64,000 nucleotides of DNA from assembly GCA_016165875.1 (NCBI GenBank), contig JABBOT010000001.1, positions 37,007,011-37,071,010 on the forward strand, given 5' to 3'. The position numbers and the translations under genes were made by a program. Below the pieces are notes generated by a model. It worked only from the letters and a program-made list of their open reading frames with translations. It searched no databases and was not told where the DNA came from. Positions 21,791 through 31,449 of this stretch are shown here, piece by piece. Source of the DNA: Acanthopleura granulata (taxonomy: Eukaryota > Mollusca > Polyplacophora > Chitonida > Chitonidae). How positions within the stretch are numbered: the stretch's first letter is position 1; each line of letters begins with the position of its first letter.

Positions 21791-22335
21791 GCAGCCATGC
21801 ATGAGTATGAATTTCATGGAAATTTTTAATGGAAACAAAAACTGACCAATTAAACATACGAAACATACAAACTCTTACGTTGCAAAGAATAAATCAACAA
21901 CGGCAAAAACCTGACTGACAGATCTGCACAAGATATGGTAGCTGCAACTCTCTTCCACGGATCGCCTCGGTGGTCTAGTGGTTAGAGCGTCCGCCTCGAG
22001 GACGGGAGATCCAAGAGATCGTGTCATATCAAAGACTTAAAAAAAATGCTACTTGTTGCTGCCTCTCTTGGCGTTTAGCATTGAGCGGTTAAGGCAAGGG
22101 AACAGGACTAGTCGGCCCGGTGTCAGTATAATGTGACTGGGTGGGATGTCATGTCTGGTGTCTTCGGCATGATGTTCCAGTGGGGGCGGCACTCACTTAT
22201 TCTTCAATGAAGCACCTGAGAGCTGTCGCGCCATGCTATGAAGAAAAATGCCGGGATCACTGTACAGGCACGTGACTTGGTGTATTATGCAACAGCGTGT
22301 TGTAACGAACATCCAATGAAAACACTCATTACGTT
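21791..22335. repeat. Tandem repeat unit 2, split by a SINE
   Basis: Runs from gcatgagtatgaatttcatg through gacagatctgcacaagatat, is interrupted by the SINE at 21963-22194, and resumes at gcacctgagagctgtcgcgc to end at aacgaacatccaatgaaaac. Confidence 0.7.
21963..22194 (+). repeat. tRNA-derived SINE, family 2
   Basis: Head cgcctcggtggtctagtggt with tRNA-like A box and gcctcgaggacgggagatcc, then tgctacttgttgctgcctct and gactgggtgggatgtcatgt. The family-2 3' part seen in the copy at 23883-24206 is missing. Its head resembles a tRNA gene, but no full cloverleaf is formed. Confidence 0.85.
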
Positions 22336-22769
22336 TTGACGCTCTCCTTGCATTACGCACAAACAAGGTAGACATCCAGTATGGTTTACAACACAGGGTT
22401 CTTAATTTCTATACATTTGTTTGTTAGCTGTGGCTGATCTGCTAATGGGGAGAAAAACAGGTCCAAAACAAAGAGGTTCAAGTGGTGTATTCTGTTGTTC
22501 TGTTCAGTTTCTGTAATATATGAAAAAACAAGAGAAAACACAACTAAAGCTGTTACGTTCCTTACACCTTACAACGTTGCCAATCACCAAGGTTGTACAA
22601 ATTATCACAAAGAAAAGCATTTTACGAAACATAGTAGAATGTACAATATACCAGAGACCAGCACAGATAAAAATTCCCCTGTGATCTTCAGCTCATAGCC
22701 GATAACAAAAGACTGGAAAGAATACATTGTTGGAAGATTTATTCCCGTTGCCATGACAACCGCCGAAGT

Positions 22770-23440
22770 GAACGAACTTCACAGGCGCCCGTCAGAGGAT
22801 ATCGAGACTAAGCTTTCTCGGTGTACAGTTGGTTTAACCCAGAACAGGATTTCATATCGACTGGCAAAACGCTCTCGTGTTAAGTAAATTGGGAATTTTT
22901 GAACAGTTTTTTTTTTTTTTTTTTTTGTTGCCAATAACTTGAAAACTTCTTCCGGTAGACAAAATTTAAGCACATTGTCACACTCATTTTGTTAAATTAC
23001 ATATACATCGACAGTGTTGAACAAAGTTGTGAAATTTAACGAAGACGAATTCACGTCACATTTTCAAGATGGTCGTCAGAGCTTATTTGCATAAGAACCC
23101 AGACCAATGGTATCGAGATTCTGAGAACATATTTTAGAAATGTATGTGAGAAAAGTCCATTCAGTGATTTTGGAGAAAATCTTCTTAAAGATTTTTTATC
23201 AATATTCATAATGGCCGCAGTGTCACATGACCAAATACAATACAAGGTGTTGTTCATTGAGATTCAATGTTCCAGACTTCGTAGTTTTCCCTGTCGACGC
23301 CACACAAAAATCTGGAGAAAGAATCATCCTAACAAAACAAAAGATTCGCTCGAAGGCCGAACCCATAAAAACCCGAACAATTTCAGTAGATGGCCCAGCA
23401 GAAAGTGCCTTCCTCAGTTTTATATCTCATTTGCCGTTTT
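22770..23440. repeat. Dispersed repeat with a CAATATTCATAATGGCCGC core
   Basis: Anonymous repeat-like sequence. The core tcaatattcataatggccgc followed by cacatgacc resembles cores at 12625-12660 and 29795-29825. No protein-coding capacity recognised. Confidence 0.35.
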
Positions 23441-23882
23441 ATTGTAATTGCTTATGCAAATGCATAAATATATGGTATCAGGTGTTTCTGTGTGTTTCTA
23501 CTGGGCTTTTTACATTGTTTGCTCAAATAAGCACATGTTCGAAAGATTACAGTTGATTTTCTAAGCTCTATTCGGCATCATTGATCGCAGAGTGCACCCT
23601 CTCTGGTGGAAACTGTCAGAGATGACCTGAGACATGGATGGATGTGTGTGTGCGTGGGTGGTGGGGGGGAGGGGGGCACATTAAGATTTATGTTTGGGAT
23701 TTGTTACACTTTCAGCGAAAAGGTGTGCTTGGGCTGAACAAGGCAACCGAGTCTGTTTGGCTAACAGTAAAAGCATCGGTTAACAGTGTCCAGCCAATGC
23801 CCAGCCAAATTCTAGAGTGCGTCGTTAAACAAAGATACAACATTAAATTAATAAATAAACCAATGCAATATTGCTTGGGTAT

Positions 23883-24206
23883 GTATGTATGTATCCTTGA
23901 GTTTTACGTCGCACTTAACAGTTTTTTAGTCACATGACGACGAGGAATTCTCAGAATGCATATATTTACTCTGTCTTCTTGTGGCAGGACGAGTCCAAAG
24001 TGCTGCCGCCTTTGGAACAGCATGCCGAGAACACCAGACATGACACTCCACCCAGTCACATTGTACTGACACCAGGCCGGCCAGTCCTGCTTCCCTGAGC
24101 TAATCTCTTAGTGCTGAGCGCCAAGCAAGGCAGCAACAAGTACCATTTTTAATGTCTTTGGTATGACCTGATCCGGGATTGATCCCGGATCTCCCGACCT
24201 CGAGGG
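23883..24206 (-). repeat. tRNA-derived SINE, family 2, long copy
   Basis: Plus-strand reading: ttttacgtcgcacttaacag, cttcttgtggcaggacgagt, catgacactccacccagtca, then atccgggattgatcccggat and ctcccgacctcgag at the tRNA-like end. It lies about 35 bp downstream of exon 4 of copy 3. Confidence 0.85.
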
Positions 24207-24241
24207 ATATTGCTTGTGATATTTTCTCGCTGCACACTTAC

Positions 24242-24346
24242 TCCAGCCCCTGTGGGCCATCAGAGTTGTTTCCAGTGTTATTACCATGATGATGGCTGCG
24301 TTGAATAGAAAGGCATTCAACACCTCCTCCAAAATGGCCTGTACCT
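24242..24346 (-). pseudogene. Copy 3 exon 4 with 14-base loss
   Basis: The acceptor GCATTTACAG ends at 24347, the donor is GTAAGT. It encodes EVQAILEEVLNAFLFNAAII and then LETTLMAHRG, aligning with ELQGILMDVL and FETELMVNRG of copy B. It is 105 nt instead of 119, so its exit phase is 1 instead of 0. Confidence 0.75.
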
Positions 24347-24892
24347 CTGTAAATGCTTTTACATTTAAAAGTCTCAAATAAAATTTGATTAGAGTGATAA
24401 TGCCTTTATGCAAACAACATTTTGATCAAACTTGGATTAGAATTTTCGATATATGCATTGTTGCAGGAATTTGTGAAATGCTATTTAAAGCCACATTATG
24501 CCACAGCTTAAACTGCCCTACACTCTGTGCCAAAATAAACCTGCACAGCAGTCGCGATTAAGTGCAATACATTAAGGTAACCGTTATTATATCTGTTACA
24601 GTACTTATATTTACTTTTCAAGAATAATGGAAAATCAAATCTTTTTCCAAAGGTGCTATTGTTTCTCTAACAGGAAACAGACACTGATATTTGAGCATTA
24701 CCAATGACACATCTTTTAACCTAGACATGTACAGCACTCTTTGTGGAGAAGCAAATGATTCCATCATCAAAAAGTGGGACAAATTTCAATGTTCAAGGTT
24801 GGCTCATAACATAATACTGCTGAAGTTGAAGTTAGGTGTTTCATCTTGTAGTGACCGTTTTTCCAAAAAGTTTTTTTATGGGTAGGCTTATA

Positions 24893-25029
24893 AACAACGC
24901 GCTGGCGCAGCGTAATGACCCAAAAGCCTCCCACCGATGCGGTCGCTGTGAATTCAAGCCCAACTCATGCTATGTGAAATATTCTTGAGTATGGCGTAAA
25001 ACACCAATGAAATACATAAATAAATAATT
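24893..25029 (+). repeat. tRNA-derived SINE, family 1, middle deleted
   Basis: The head part gcgctggcgcagcgtaatga and gtgaattcaagcccaactca joins directly to the tail attcttgagtatggcgtaaa; the central body is absent. Confidence 0.85.
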
Positions 25030-26440
25030 ATAAGCATGCGATAACACATGAAAAGCTACCACCGATGTTTTCTTTTCTTGGGATGCATACCCTTCCACAA
25101 GACACCGTTAGAATCCCAACCCCTCCCGTCAAAAAAATAAAAAAAAAAATCCGCGTGTGGTTCATGGATTAGAAGAGACCAAATATAAAAGACTACAGTA
25201 TAGAGAGTAAAACCACAGCAGCGACCACAGTGTGAAAGTTGGCAAACAGTCACACTTTACCGGTGAAATCCGGCCTCTCTTAGAGTTTTATACTAACTGT
25301 TCATGTAAGTGTTTAAGAAGTAACACTTTACAAGCCCCCCAGCACCACGGCTTAAGCAGAATTAGGTAAAAAGAAATTGCAGTGATGTTCAGTGCAACAT
25401 ACTAGATTTGGTCTGGAATTACTCAAAATGCTGTGTTGTCATCACATTTAACATATTTACACAATAAAACCCATCAGCCAGATGAGGACTGGCAATCCAC
25501 AGAGTGTAACACCGACGCTTGGTTGACAATCTACCAGCTGGGTTACGGCAATGATACGGTTTAGCACCCATCCACAAATTAAGGGAAGCAAATCGTGTAA
25601 AGTGATAGAGTAGGCAGTGCCCTCTCCATAGCTGAATAACGATATCAGCTATGAACGTTATTCATGACCACATGAATTGTTATGGGAATAGTCGCCATTG
25701 ATATTCGGCTTTACTCCACAATTTGCGAATGTAGTTCTTTTTATAGATATTTTCTTTTGGGCTGCCCTGTCTCATTTTTTCTCCTTGTTTGGGTGGCAAC
25801 ATTTTGCAGAGTAGGTTTCAAAGATTTATTCCAGGTATGTATGTATGTGTTTTTCAGGAAAGCAACATATAAGTAAATAGGAAATTGTGATGTGTGGCCA
25901 GTAGGCACAGGGTAAGATTTGCTTCCCCTTCGCAGACGGCTGACGAACGCCATTTGACAAATCAATACGAACAAATCCAAACACAACACAGACACGGCAA
26001 ACCCACCACAACACGGAGACAACAGGACATTTGTAATAAACAACCCGCCATCGTTGACTAGTAAAACGTTATGAACACCATCACTGAGTTTTGCTCTTTT
26101 ATTTTCATTTATTCATTTTTTGCTGTTGTCTGTCTTCATTCGTTGCAAGTGAATTTAATTTCCTGTTGTTGTTTTTTGGGGGGACATTTTTTGCATTATT
26201 TAACCACGGATGCGATATATTTGTTTGTGGAATCTGTTTTAGACATAATTACTTCATACATGTAGTTTATCATGGTACATGTGCCGATCTCCTCAGAATG
26301 ACGTAAATGTCTAAATGTTTCTTTCAAATATATCTTTCAAAGACCTACAACTGACTTTGAATCGTTGATTGTTGAGTACCACGAACATTTCAAGAGCATT
26401 TTGATGGTTCTCAAGAGAAAACTTTATTTTGAAATCACAA

Positions 26441-26560
26441 TCACTTCTGAACGTCCGGCTCTTGTCCCAACAGAGACTTCAGTCGGCCATACAAGACGAG
26501 TGGCGTCATGCTCACAGACTCGTACTTACCTACCACTGCCTCAGTACAGTGCGATAATTT
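26441..26560 (-). pseudogene. Copy 4 exon 6 with one-base insertion
   Basis: The acceptor CTCTGTTACAG ends at 26561. It opens EIIALY and then reaches TGA. One extra base restores alignment afterwards in another frame (GKYESVSMTPLVLYGRLKSL). TGA lies at 26441-26443, at the same place as the normal stop. Confidence 0.75.
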
Positions 26561-26799
26561 CTGTAACAGAGACACCCTTTACTAAAAGCTTCATAAAATT
26601 AGGCTGCAAGTTAAAAATATGTTCATTCGTGACGAATCGGTTCCCAAAACACCTTTTAGGATATAAAACAAGTCTTATCCTTTACTTTGCAATGCAGCCT
26701 GAGACATTTCTGACGTAATACGTTTTGTTTGTACGCTATGCTTGGAAGTAGTTCTGTTCGGCATTTACGCTAAAGAATTCCCCCACTTCAGTTTAACTT

Positions 26800-26852
26800 G
26801 TTGTTGTTGTTTCCGGGACGTCCACTGCGGCCTGAGCGATTTCCGTTGATGT
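26800..26852 (-). pseudogene. Copy 4 exon 5 remnant
   Basis: It opens TSTEIAQAAVDV, matching TPTDVALTVLDV of copy B, after an acceptor ending CTAAAG. Indels then break the EF-hand loop (CGGAAACAACAACAACAAG remains) and a stop follows. Confidence 0.65.
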
Positions 26853-27360
26853 CTTTAGACAAAAAGATGACAGCAATTAACTTAATACAAAAAACACAAC
26901 ATTTTTTTTCTTAAATAAGAGGATTGTCGTTATTGGATAATTCTTGAAAGGGTCGTTAAACACCGATAGAAGATGAATTCAGTAACTGAGTAAATTGATA
27001 AATTTGGAGTGGGCCAGCAGTAAACACTCACATACAGTCATTTACTTTTACGTGCCACAGGATTACAGATTTTGGCGACAGCACATTATTTGCCCCAGTT
27101 CTACATTTTGATGAGTAATCGTCTAAGTTTCCGGCTTGAAACCATGCTCGATCATAAATAAAGTCTAATACGTCACATGCAAAGATTCGCTTAAAATCCG
27201 CCAAATTTGCTGAAATATAATTTAATACATATAATACAATCTGTCAAGGGTTATAATGTTTTAAAGCAGCCACGTGGGTTTGCTTGTCTTGCACAGAAGA
27301 AATCCCGGTCACGTGCACGCGAAAAGCGCTATCCTTCTTAAAAAGTACTTGCGCACTCAC

Positions 27361-27444
27361 ATGAGGTATAGTTATTTCCTGTCTGTGGATCATCATTCTG
27401 GTTTCCAATACTAAGACGCTCAGGACACCGCCTATAGTAATCCT
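27361..27444 (-). pseudogene. Copy 4 exon 4, shortened
   Basis: 84 nt against 119 in A and B. The end part reads LETRMMIHRQEITIPH and aligns with FETELMVNRGEIIVPT of copy B. The front part is deleted. Donor GTGAGT. Confidence 0.65.
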
Positions 27445-27780
27445 ACTGCATCATACCTATACACCATAGGCATCCCATGCATACCACTCCCCCCACTCCC
27501 CCACGGCCGTAATAGCTGAAAGCATACCTATTGTCTGCTAAGAGGCCTTGAACAACACAGAAAATACCGGGTACGGTTATTACTTTGGCTTGAATTACAC
27601 AACTGGCGAGTGATGTTATTCGCTTACGAAAGGCCAAGTGAAACACTATAAGAGACGAAACTAGGCATGTACATCGGAGCACATTTGGGTCCACTGTGGT
27701 CTTATACAGAGTAGTGCTGGGTGGTGAAAATGACTCGGTCTAACGGAAGGTTTAGCTGACAGGGGGACCACGATTTTTGC

Positions 27781-27813
27781 TTTTGTTGTTGTTGTTGCTG
27801 TTGTTGTTGTTTT
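27781..27813. repeat. (GTT)n microsatellite
   Basis: A run of ttg/gtt triplets with one gct interruption, next to the donor of the copy 4 leader exon. Confidence 0.85.
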
Positions 27814-27843
27814 ATTCCATACTTCCAAACTACATGCACTTAC

Positions 27844-27966
27844 TCGAAATATATCTTCCGAGCAAGTGGTAATATGGAGTCTTGGCAACACAAAGGCAGT
27901 TGTGCTGCTATGCTGACAACAAAGGCAACCAAAACTGGGCCGAAAGACTTCATCTTAGTCTTATCA
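27844..27966 (-). pseudogene. Copy 4 leader exon with frameshift
   Basis: The acceptor ATATTTTACAG ends at 27967, the donor GTAAGT begins at 27843. From ATG at 27953 it reads MKSFGPVLVAFVVSIAAQ, close to MKSFLPVFVGVVCCQ of copy B and still a good signal peptide. The match to B resumes in a different frame after an indel (TGCTCGGAAGAT shared), so the exit phase is wrong. Confidence 0.75.
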
Positions 27967-28699
27967 CTGTAAAATATATTACCTGAACGTGTTTGTATTT
28001 CATATATAATGTAACAGGGTGGATAACGTGATGTAATCTACTCCCGGGCAGGGAATTTCTCTTTAGTCTAGTGTAAGAGGCGTGGATTCAAAACCCGGAG
28101 ATCGCCTATTCAAATCCCCGACTGGTTAGCTAGGTCACAATAAACATCTGCTGTGCGTTGTTTTTTTTTTTTCACTGTAAACTTTACAACTGACACTAAT
28201 CACATGGATAACTGGGGAGGAGGTCTGTAATTGGAATTTTTGTGTGTACACGGCTATGTATACATCGGTCTGTTCAGTGTTCCTTATAAAAGTGATTGGT
28301 GAATCTGGACACATACAATGACGAACTGCTGCAAATGCCCCTCTGTATAACACGAACCGATGTTGTGGAAAAATGTAAAGAAAAAACATACATTTTTCAC
28401 ATCATACACTTAGAGAGCACAATCCTATTTCAAATGCAAATATAGCTTGTAAAGCAGCAATGCCGGTGTTCAAGCCAGTATTCCGGGTCTATGTGTCGTC
28501 ACGTTGTGTTAACTAAATGGTGTCTTCATGCTTTAGCACATGGATGCCTTAATTAGAAAGCGTGCATTCTTTGGAGCCATTAATACATTGCATGTACACT
28601 ATTTAGCATGCATATAGATGTAATTTAGGGGCACATATCGTACATATATAGTGATTTGTACTTGGTGATTTTCAGCTTTACGGCTGTAAAGTATTTCTG

Positions 28700-28795
28700 T
28701 CACATGTTCTCTAAATATGGGGGAAGTTGCGCCTTTTCTCATTTCATACGAAAGTATGCATCACAGGAAAGAAATAAGACCAGATTCGTGATCAG
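28700..28795 (+). repeat. Diverged direct repeat, left copy
   Basis: ctctaaatatgggggaagtt, then gcatcacaggaaagaaataa and gattcgtgatcagg. Matches 29025-29122 in order. Confidence 0.55.
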
Positions 28796-29024
28796 GACGT
28801 CAAACTACGTCGGATAGCTTAGTTACGATATTTGTACGTTCATCCTAAACACGATGTCCTTGCGGATCCGTTATATAGCATATAGATAAAAATGTGTCAA
28901 ATGCAATTAATCGGCCTTTTGTAAACTTTTGAAAGCTCAAACATTTTCGGCACACTAACAGTACACACATAGCGCTTTCCACTGTGCGATCTTGAGCTTA
29001 TTAGCTTTAACCATCTTCTCTCAA

Positions 29025-29122
29025 GTGACCTCTAAATACGGGGAAAATTGCGCTTTTTCGCACTTGATCGCAATTTTGTGACATGCATCGTAGGAAAGAA
29101 ATAATGATTCGTGATCAGGGTA
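29025..29122 (+). repeat. Diverged direct repeat, right copy
   Basis: ctctaaatacggggaaaatt, then gcatcgtaggaaagaaataa and gattcgtgatcagg. Confidence 0.55.
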
Positions 29123-30144
29123 GCATATTTTAAAAACTCAAATTCGAATTTTTTTGTTTTCACATGACATCACTTCCGGTTCCGGTTATTTGCTCACACA
29201 GTGCATTCTTTTTCTGTCAAAGTAATCCAGAGGCAACTTTTATTGTGCAAAATTTCACTTCAGTTGTATTTGTGGTTCGGAAGAAAAGAAGTTTCGCACA
29301 CTTCTGCCTTGCCATTTTAGCCGCAGAACTTTCTCAATGTTGAAACTTGCAAAAATGGCGATTTTGTTTTCGTATGTACTACTTCCGGTTTGCTGACGTC
29401 ACTTTGACGTTATGTCAAATTTGACTCTTTTGATGATGTTAGGTCTTAAGACTGCGTCTCTAGCTTCATTCGTTATTCAGATACACCCGCTTCCGATTTT
29501 GATGACGCCACTTCCGATAAAAAAATTTGCATATTCGAAATCAGCGTCCCAAACTGCATCAGATAAATAATTTTCGACATAAAATTCTTAACAGTTTTGA
29601 ACATATTTTGAAAAACCGAGTGTTTTTTTCACATGACATAATTATCCAACTGCTAGTTTCGAGAATTTTCCACCAATCCAACTTCTCTTGTAAATTTCAA
29701 GTGCACAGCCTTGGAGATACTAAATACCAAGTTTAAGAACAATCTGTTCAGGCGTTTTTGAGAAGAAGATCTTTAAAGGTTTTTCATTAAAATCCAATAT
29801 GGCCACCAACTCACGTGAGCAAAAGTTTCACTATGTTTATGTGCAAATCTTCAAGTTTGTACAGCAAACATACTGAAATTTCATAACTGCATGATTTGCC
29901 GTTTGTTTTCCAAAAAAGCGCGGGACAAATTTGCTGAGAATAATTATGATAATAATAATCCGAACGAAGCTTGAATAACTTGAACCCCTAATTACACAGG
30001 GTTTTACATACTCACCAACAAACTTTATGATATAATGCAGGTATAAAGAATCAAAATATAGAGCAGCAGGATTCACAGCACGGAACGTTCACTTCGAACC
30101 TTTTTTACGTGGAGAATTAAGTCAGGTTGTGAGCTTTTAAACTA

Positions 30145-30330
30145 TTCCTCGCTATGGCAATTTATATCTGGGAAAGTAGTGTAACCTTTTTATCGGGCAT
30201 AATTGTAAACGTTGTTTAATGTCAACCATGTATAAATTGGAAATAAATGTGTATATATCCATAGTATTTAGATATGTCAGCATGAGCGATTGTGAAAGGT
30301 TATCGTGGGTATACATCCTTAAATCTCGCA
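30145..30330 (-). promoter_or_regulatory. Copy 4 upstream block conserved with gene B
   Basis: Colinear with 17774-17960 over about 185 bp in the same orientation relative to exon 1. Same features: attcctcgctatgg, atttatatctgg, ttgtttaatgtcaacc, aaggttatcgtggg. Confidence 0.5.
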
Positions 30331-31314
30331 ATAACTCTTCTCTGAAAGCCAAAGCAGAAAAGTGTATTCGAACACCGAGAGTTATCTTGATGAAACACGA
30401 TTTTTATATTTCTCCCATTTACTTGTGAGTTTTCATTTGTTTTTTCATTTAAACTTAGACTGTAGTGGATGATTGTAGGAACGTTTGTGAAGTTTGCACA
30501 GAGGCCTTTGGTTTATTCATCGATGAACTTAATGTTTGTTCACATTCATTTGAAATAGGGTACGTATATCAGTGTATGATATTAACATTTTACATTTCTG
30601 AATCACAAAGGGTGCTTATGCAGATGAACGGCGTTATCAGACGGACGCAGCATTGCTATATACATAGCAACCTTCATTAATGGTATCTAAATATACACTT
30701 TTAGAAAAGTCCGTGATTTTACCAAACTAACTCCGGTCTTTCTACGACGGTTTTACCATTATAATCGCTTTTATAGTGGTAAAACACCCGTAATAGGAAA
30801 AAAAACACGTGGTCTGTGTGTGGTTCACATACAATTTCAGACAATATTACGAAATTTACCTATAATTTTACGAACATTTTATAAGAGTGTACACATATGA
30901 TACCTGAAGAGACGAGTGGATTGCGCAAGTCCACATATATACAGACAGAGTTGAAAAATGCCGCAAGCGTAAAAGAGCACATTTTAACAGTGGGATGGAT
31001 ATCTGCTCAAGTGTGGTCTTCCCTGGTTTTGCTAACACTACAAATATTGTTTGACGAAAGCAATGTTTTGTGTCTGTTCCCACTCTGAACTGTCCATGCT
31101 CTAATATATAGGATATAAATACTGGTACGGTGCAGTTTATCTTAGAATTCCAGACCTTCCAACTTATATGTTCAAGTTTGAACAGTTTACTTACTTAGGC
31201 TATTTGGTTGGTGTTTAATCCAACTGCACAGAGCTAGGGAACACCGCTGCACCTCCGCAGATACCCGTCAGATTCCCCTGGCTCAAAGCGGCAGCGGAAT
31301 TAATGAGTAGGTCC

Positions 31315-31449
31315 TGGCCCCTGTTCAACACAGCAATCCTAGATTAAGTTCATTGTAACTACCATGACAACTTATACTAAAGAGATAGGTAATCATGGTA
31401 GTTACAATCAACTTAAGCCTACGATTGCTATGTGGAAGAGGGTCCAGGG
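31315..31449. mobile_element. Palindromic foldback (MITE-like) element
   Basis: The left arm (ggcccctgttcaacacagca ... gtaactaccatgac) is the imperfect reverse complement of the right arm (atcatggtagttac ... attgctatgtggaagagggtcc). The arms are about 50 bp each with a short loop. Long-armed foldbacks of this kind are non-autonomous DNA elements. Confidence 0.75.

Larger units (their letters stand above)
21233..25262 (-). pseudogene. EF-hand gene copy 3, decayed
   Basis: Three remnants in the right order and strand: sequence resembling the exon 1/intron 1 region of gene B (25188-25262), exon 4 (24242-24346) and exon 6 (21233-21354). The leader, exon 3 and exon 5 were not found, so at most a fragment could be made. 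Exon 4 has lost 14 bases at its end and would exit in the wrong phase. Exon 6 is open to its stop. A SINE (23883-24206), another SINE with a tandem repeat (21505-22335) and one more SINE (24893-25029) have inserted into the locus. Missing exons may be too diverged for me to see. Confidence 0.7.
26441..30016 (-). pseudogene. EF-hand gene copy 4, decayed
   Basis: Remnants in gene order: exon 1 end (donor at 30016), leader exon (27966-27844), exon 4 (27444-27361), start of exon 5 (26852 to about 26800) and exon 6 (26560-26441). The leader exon has an indel so it exits in phase 2 instead of 0; exon 4 has lost 35 bases; exon 5 hits a stop soon after its start; exon 6 carries a one-base insertion that brings an early stop. 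Exon 3, with EF-hands 1 and 2, was not found. A functional product is not possible from these pieces as read. The upstream block is conserved with gene B, so the locus may still be transcribed. Confidence 0.8.

Noticed and set aside
21962..22035. tRNA gene candidate
   Set aside because: The head looks like a tRNA, but the anticodon and T arms do not fold properly and it continues into the SINE body.
25741..26043. Hydrophobic open frame as a signal-peptide exon for copy 3
   Set aside because: No similarity to the leader exons of A, B or copy 4, and no proper acceptor-donor pair.
29390..29410. CRE-like TGACGTCA as a promoter element
   Set aside because: Embedded in repeat-like sequence with many CTTCCGG and GACG phrases; no nearby start of transcription.
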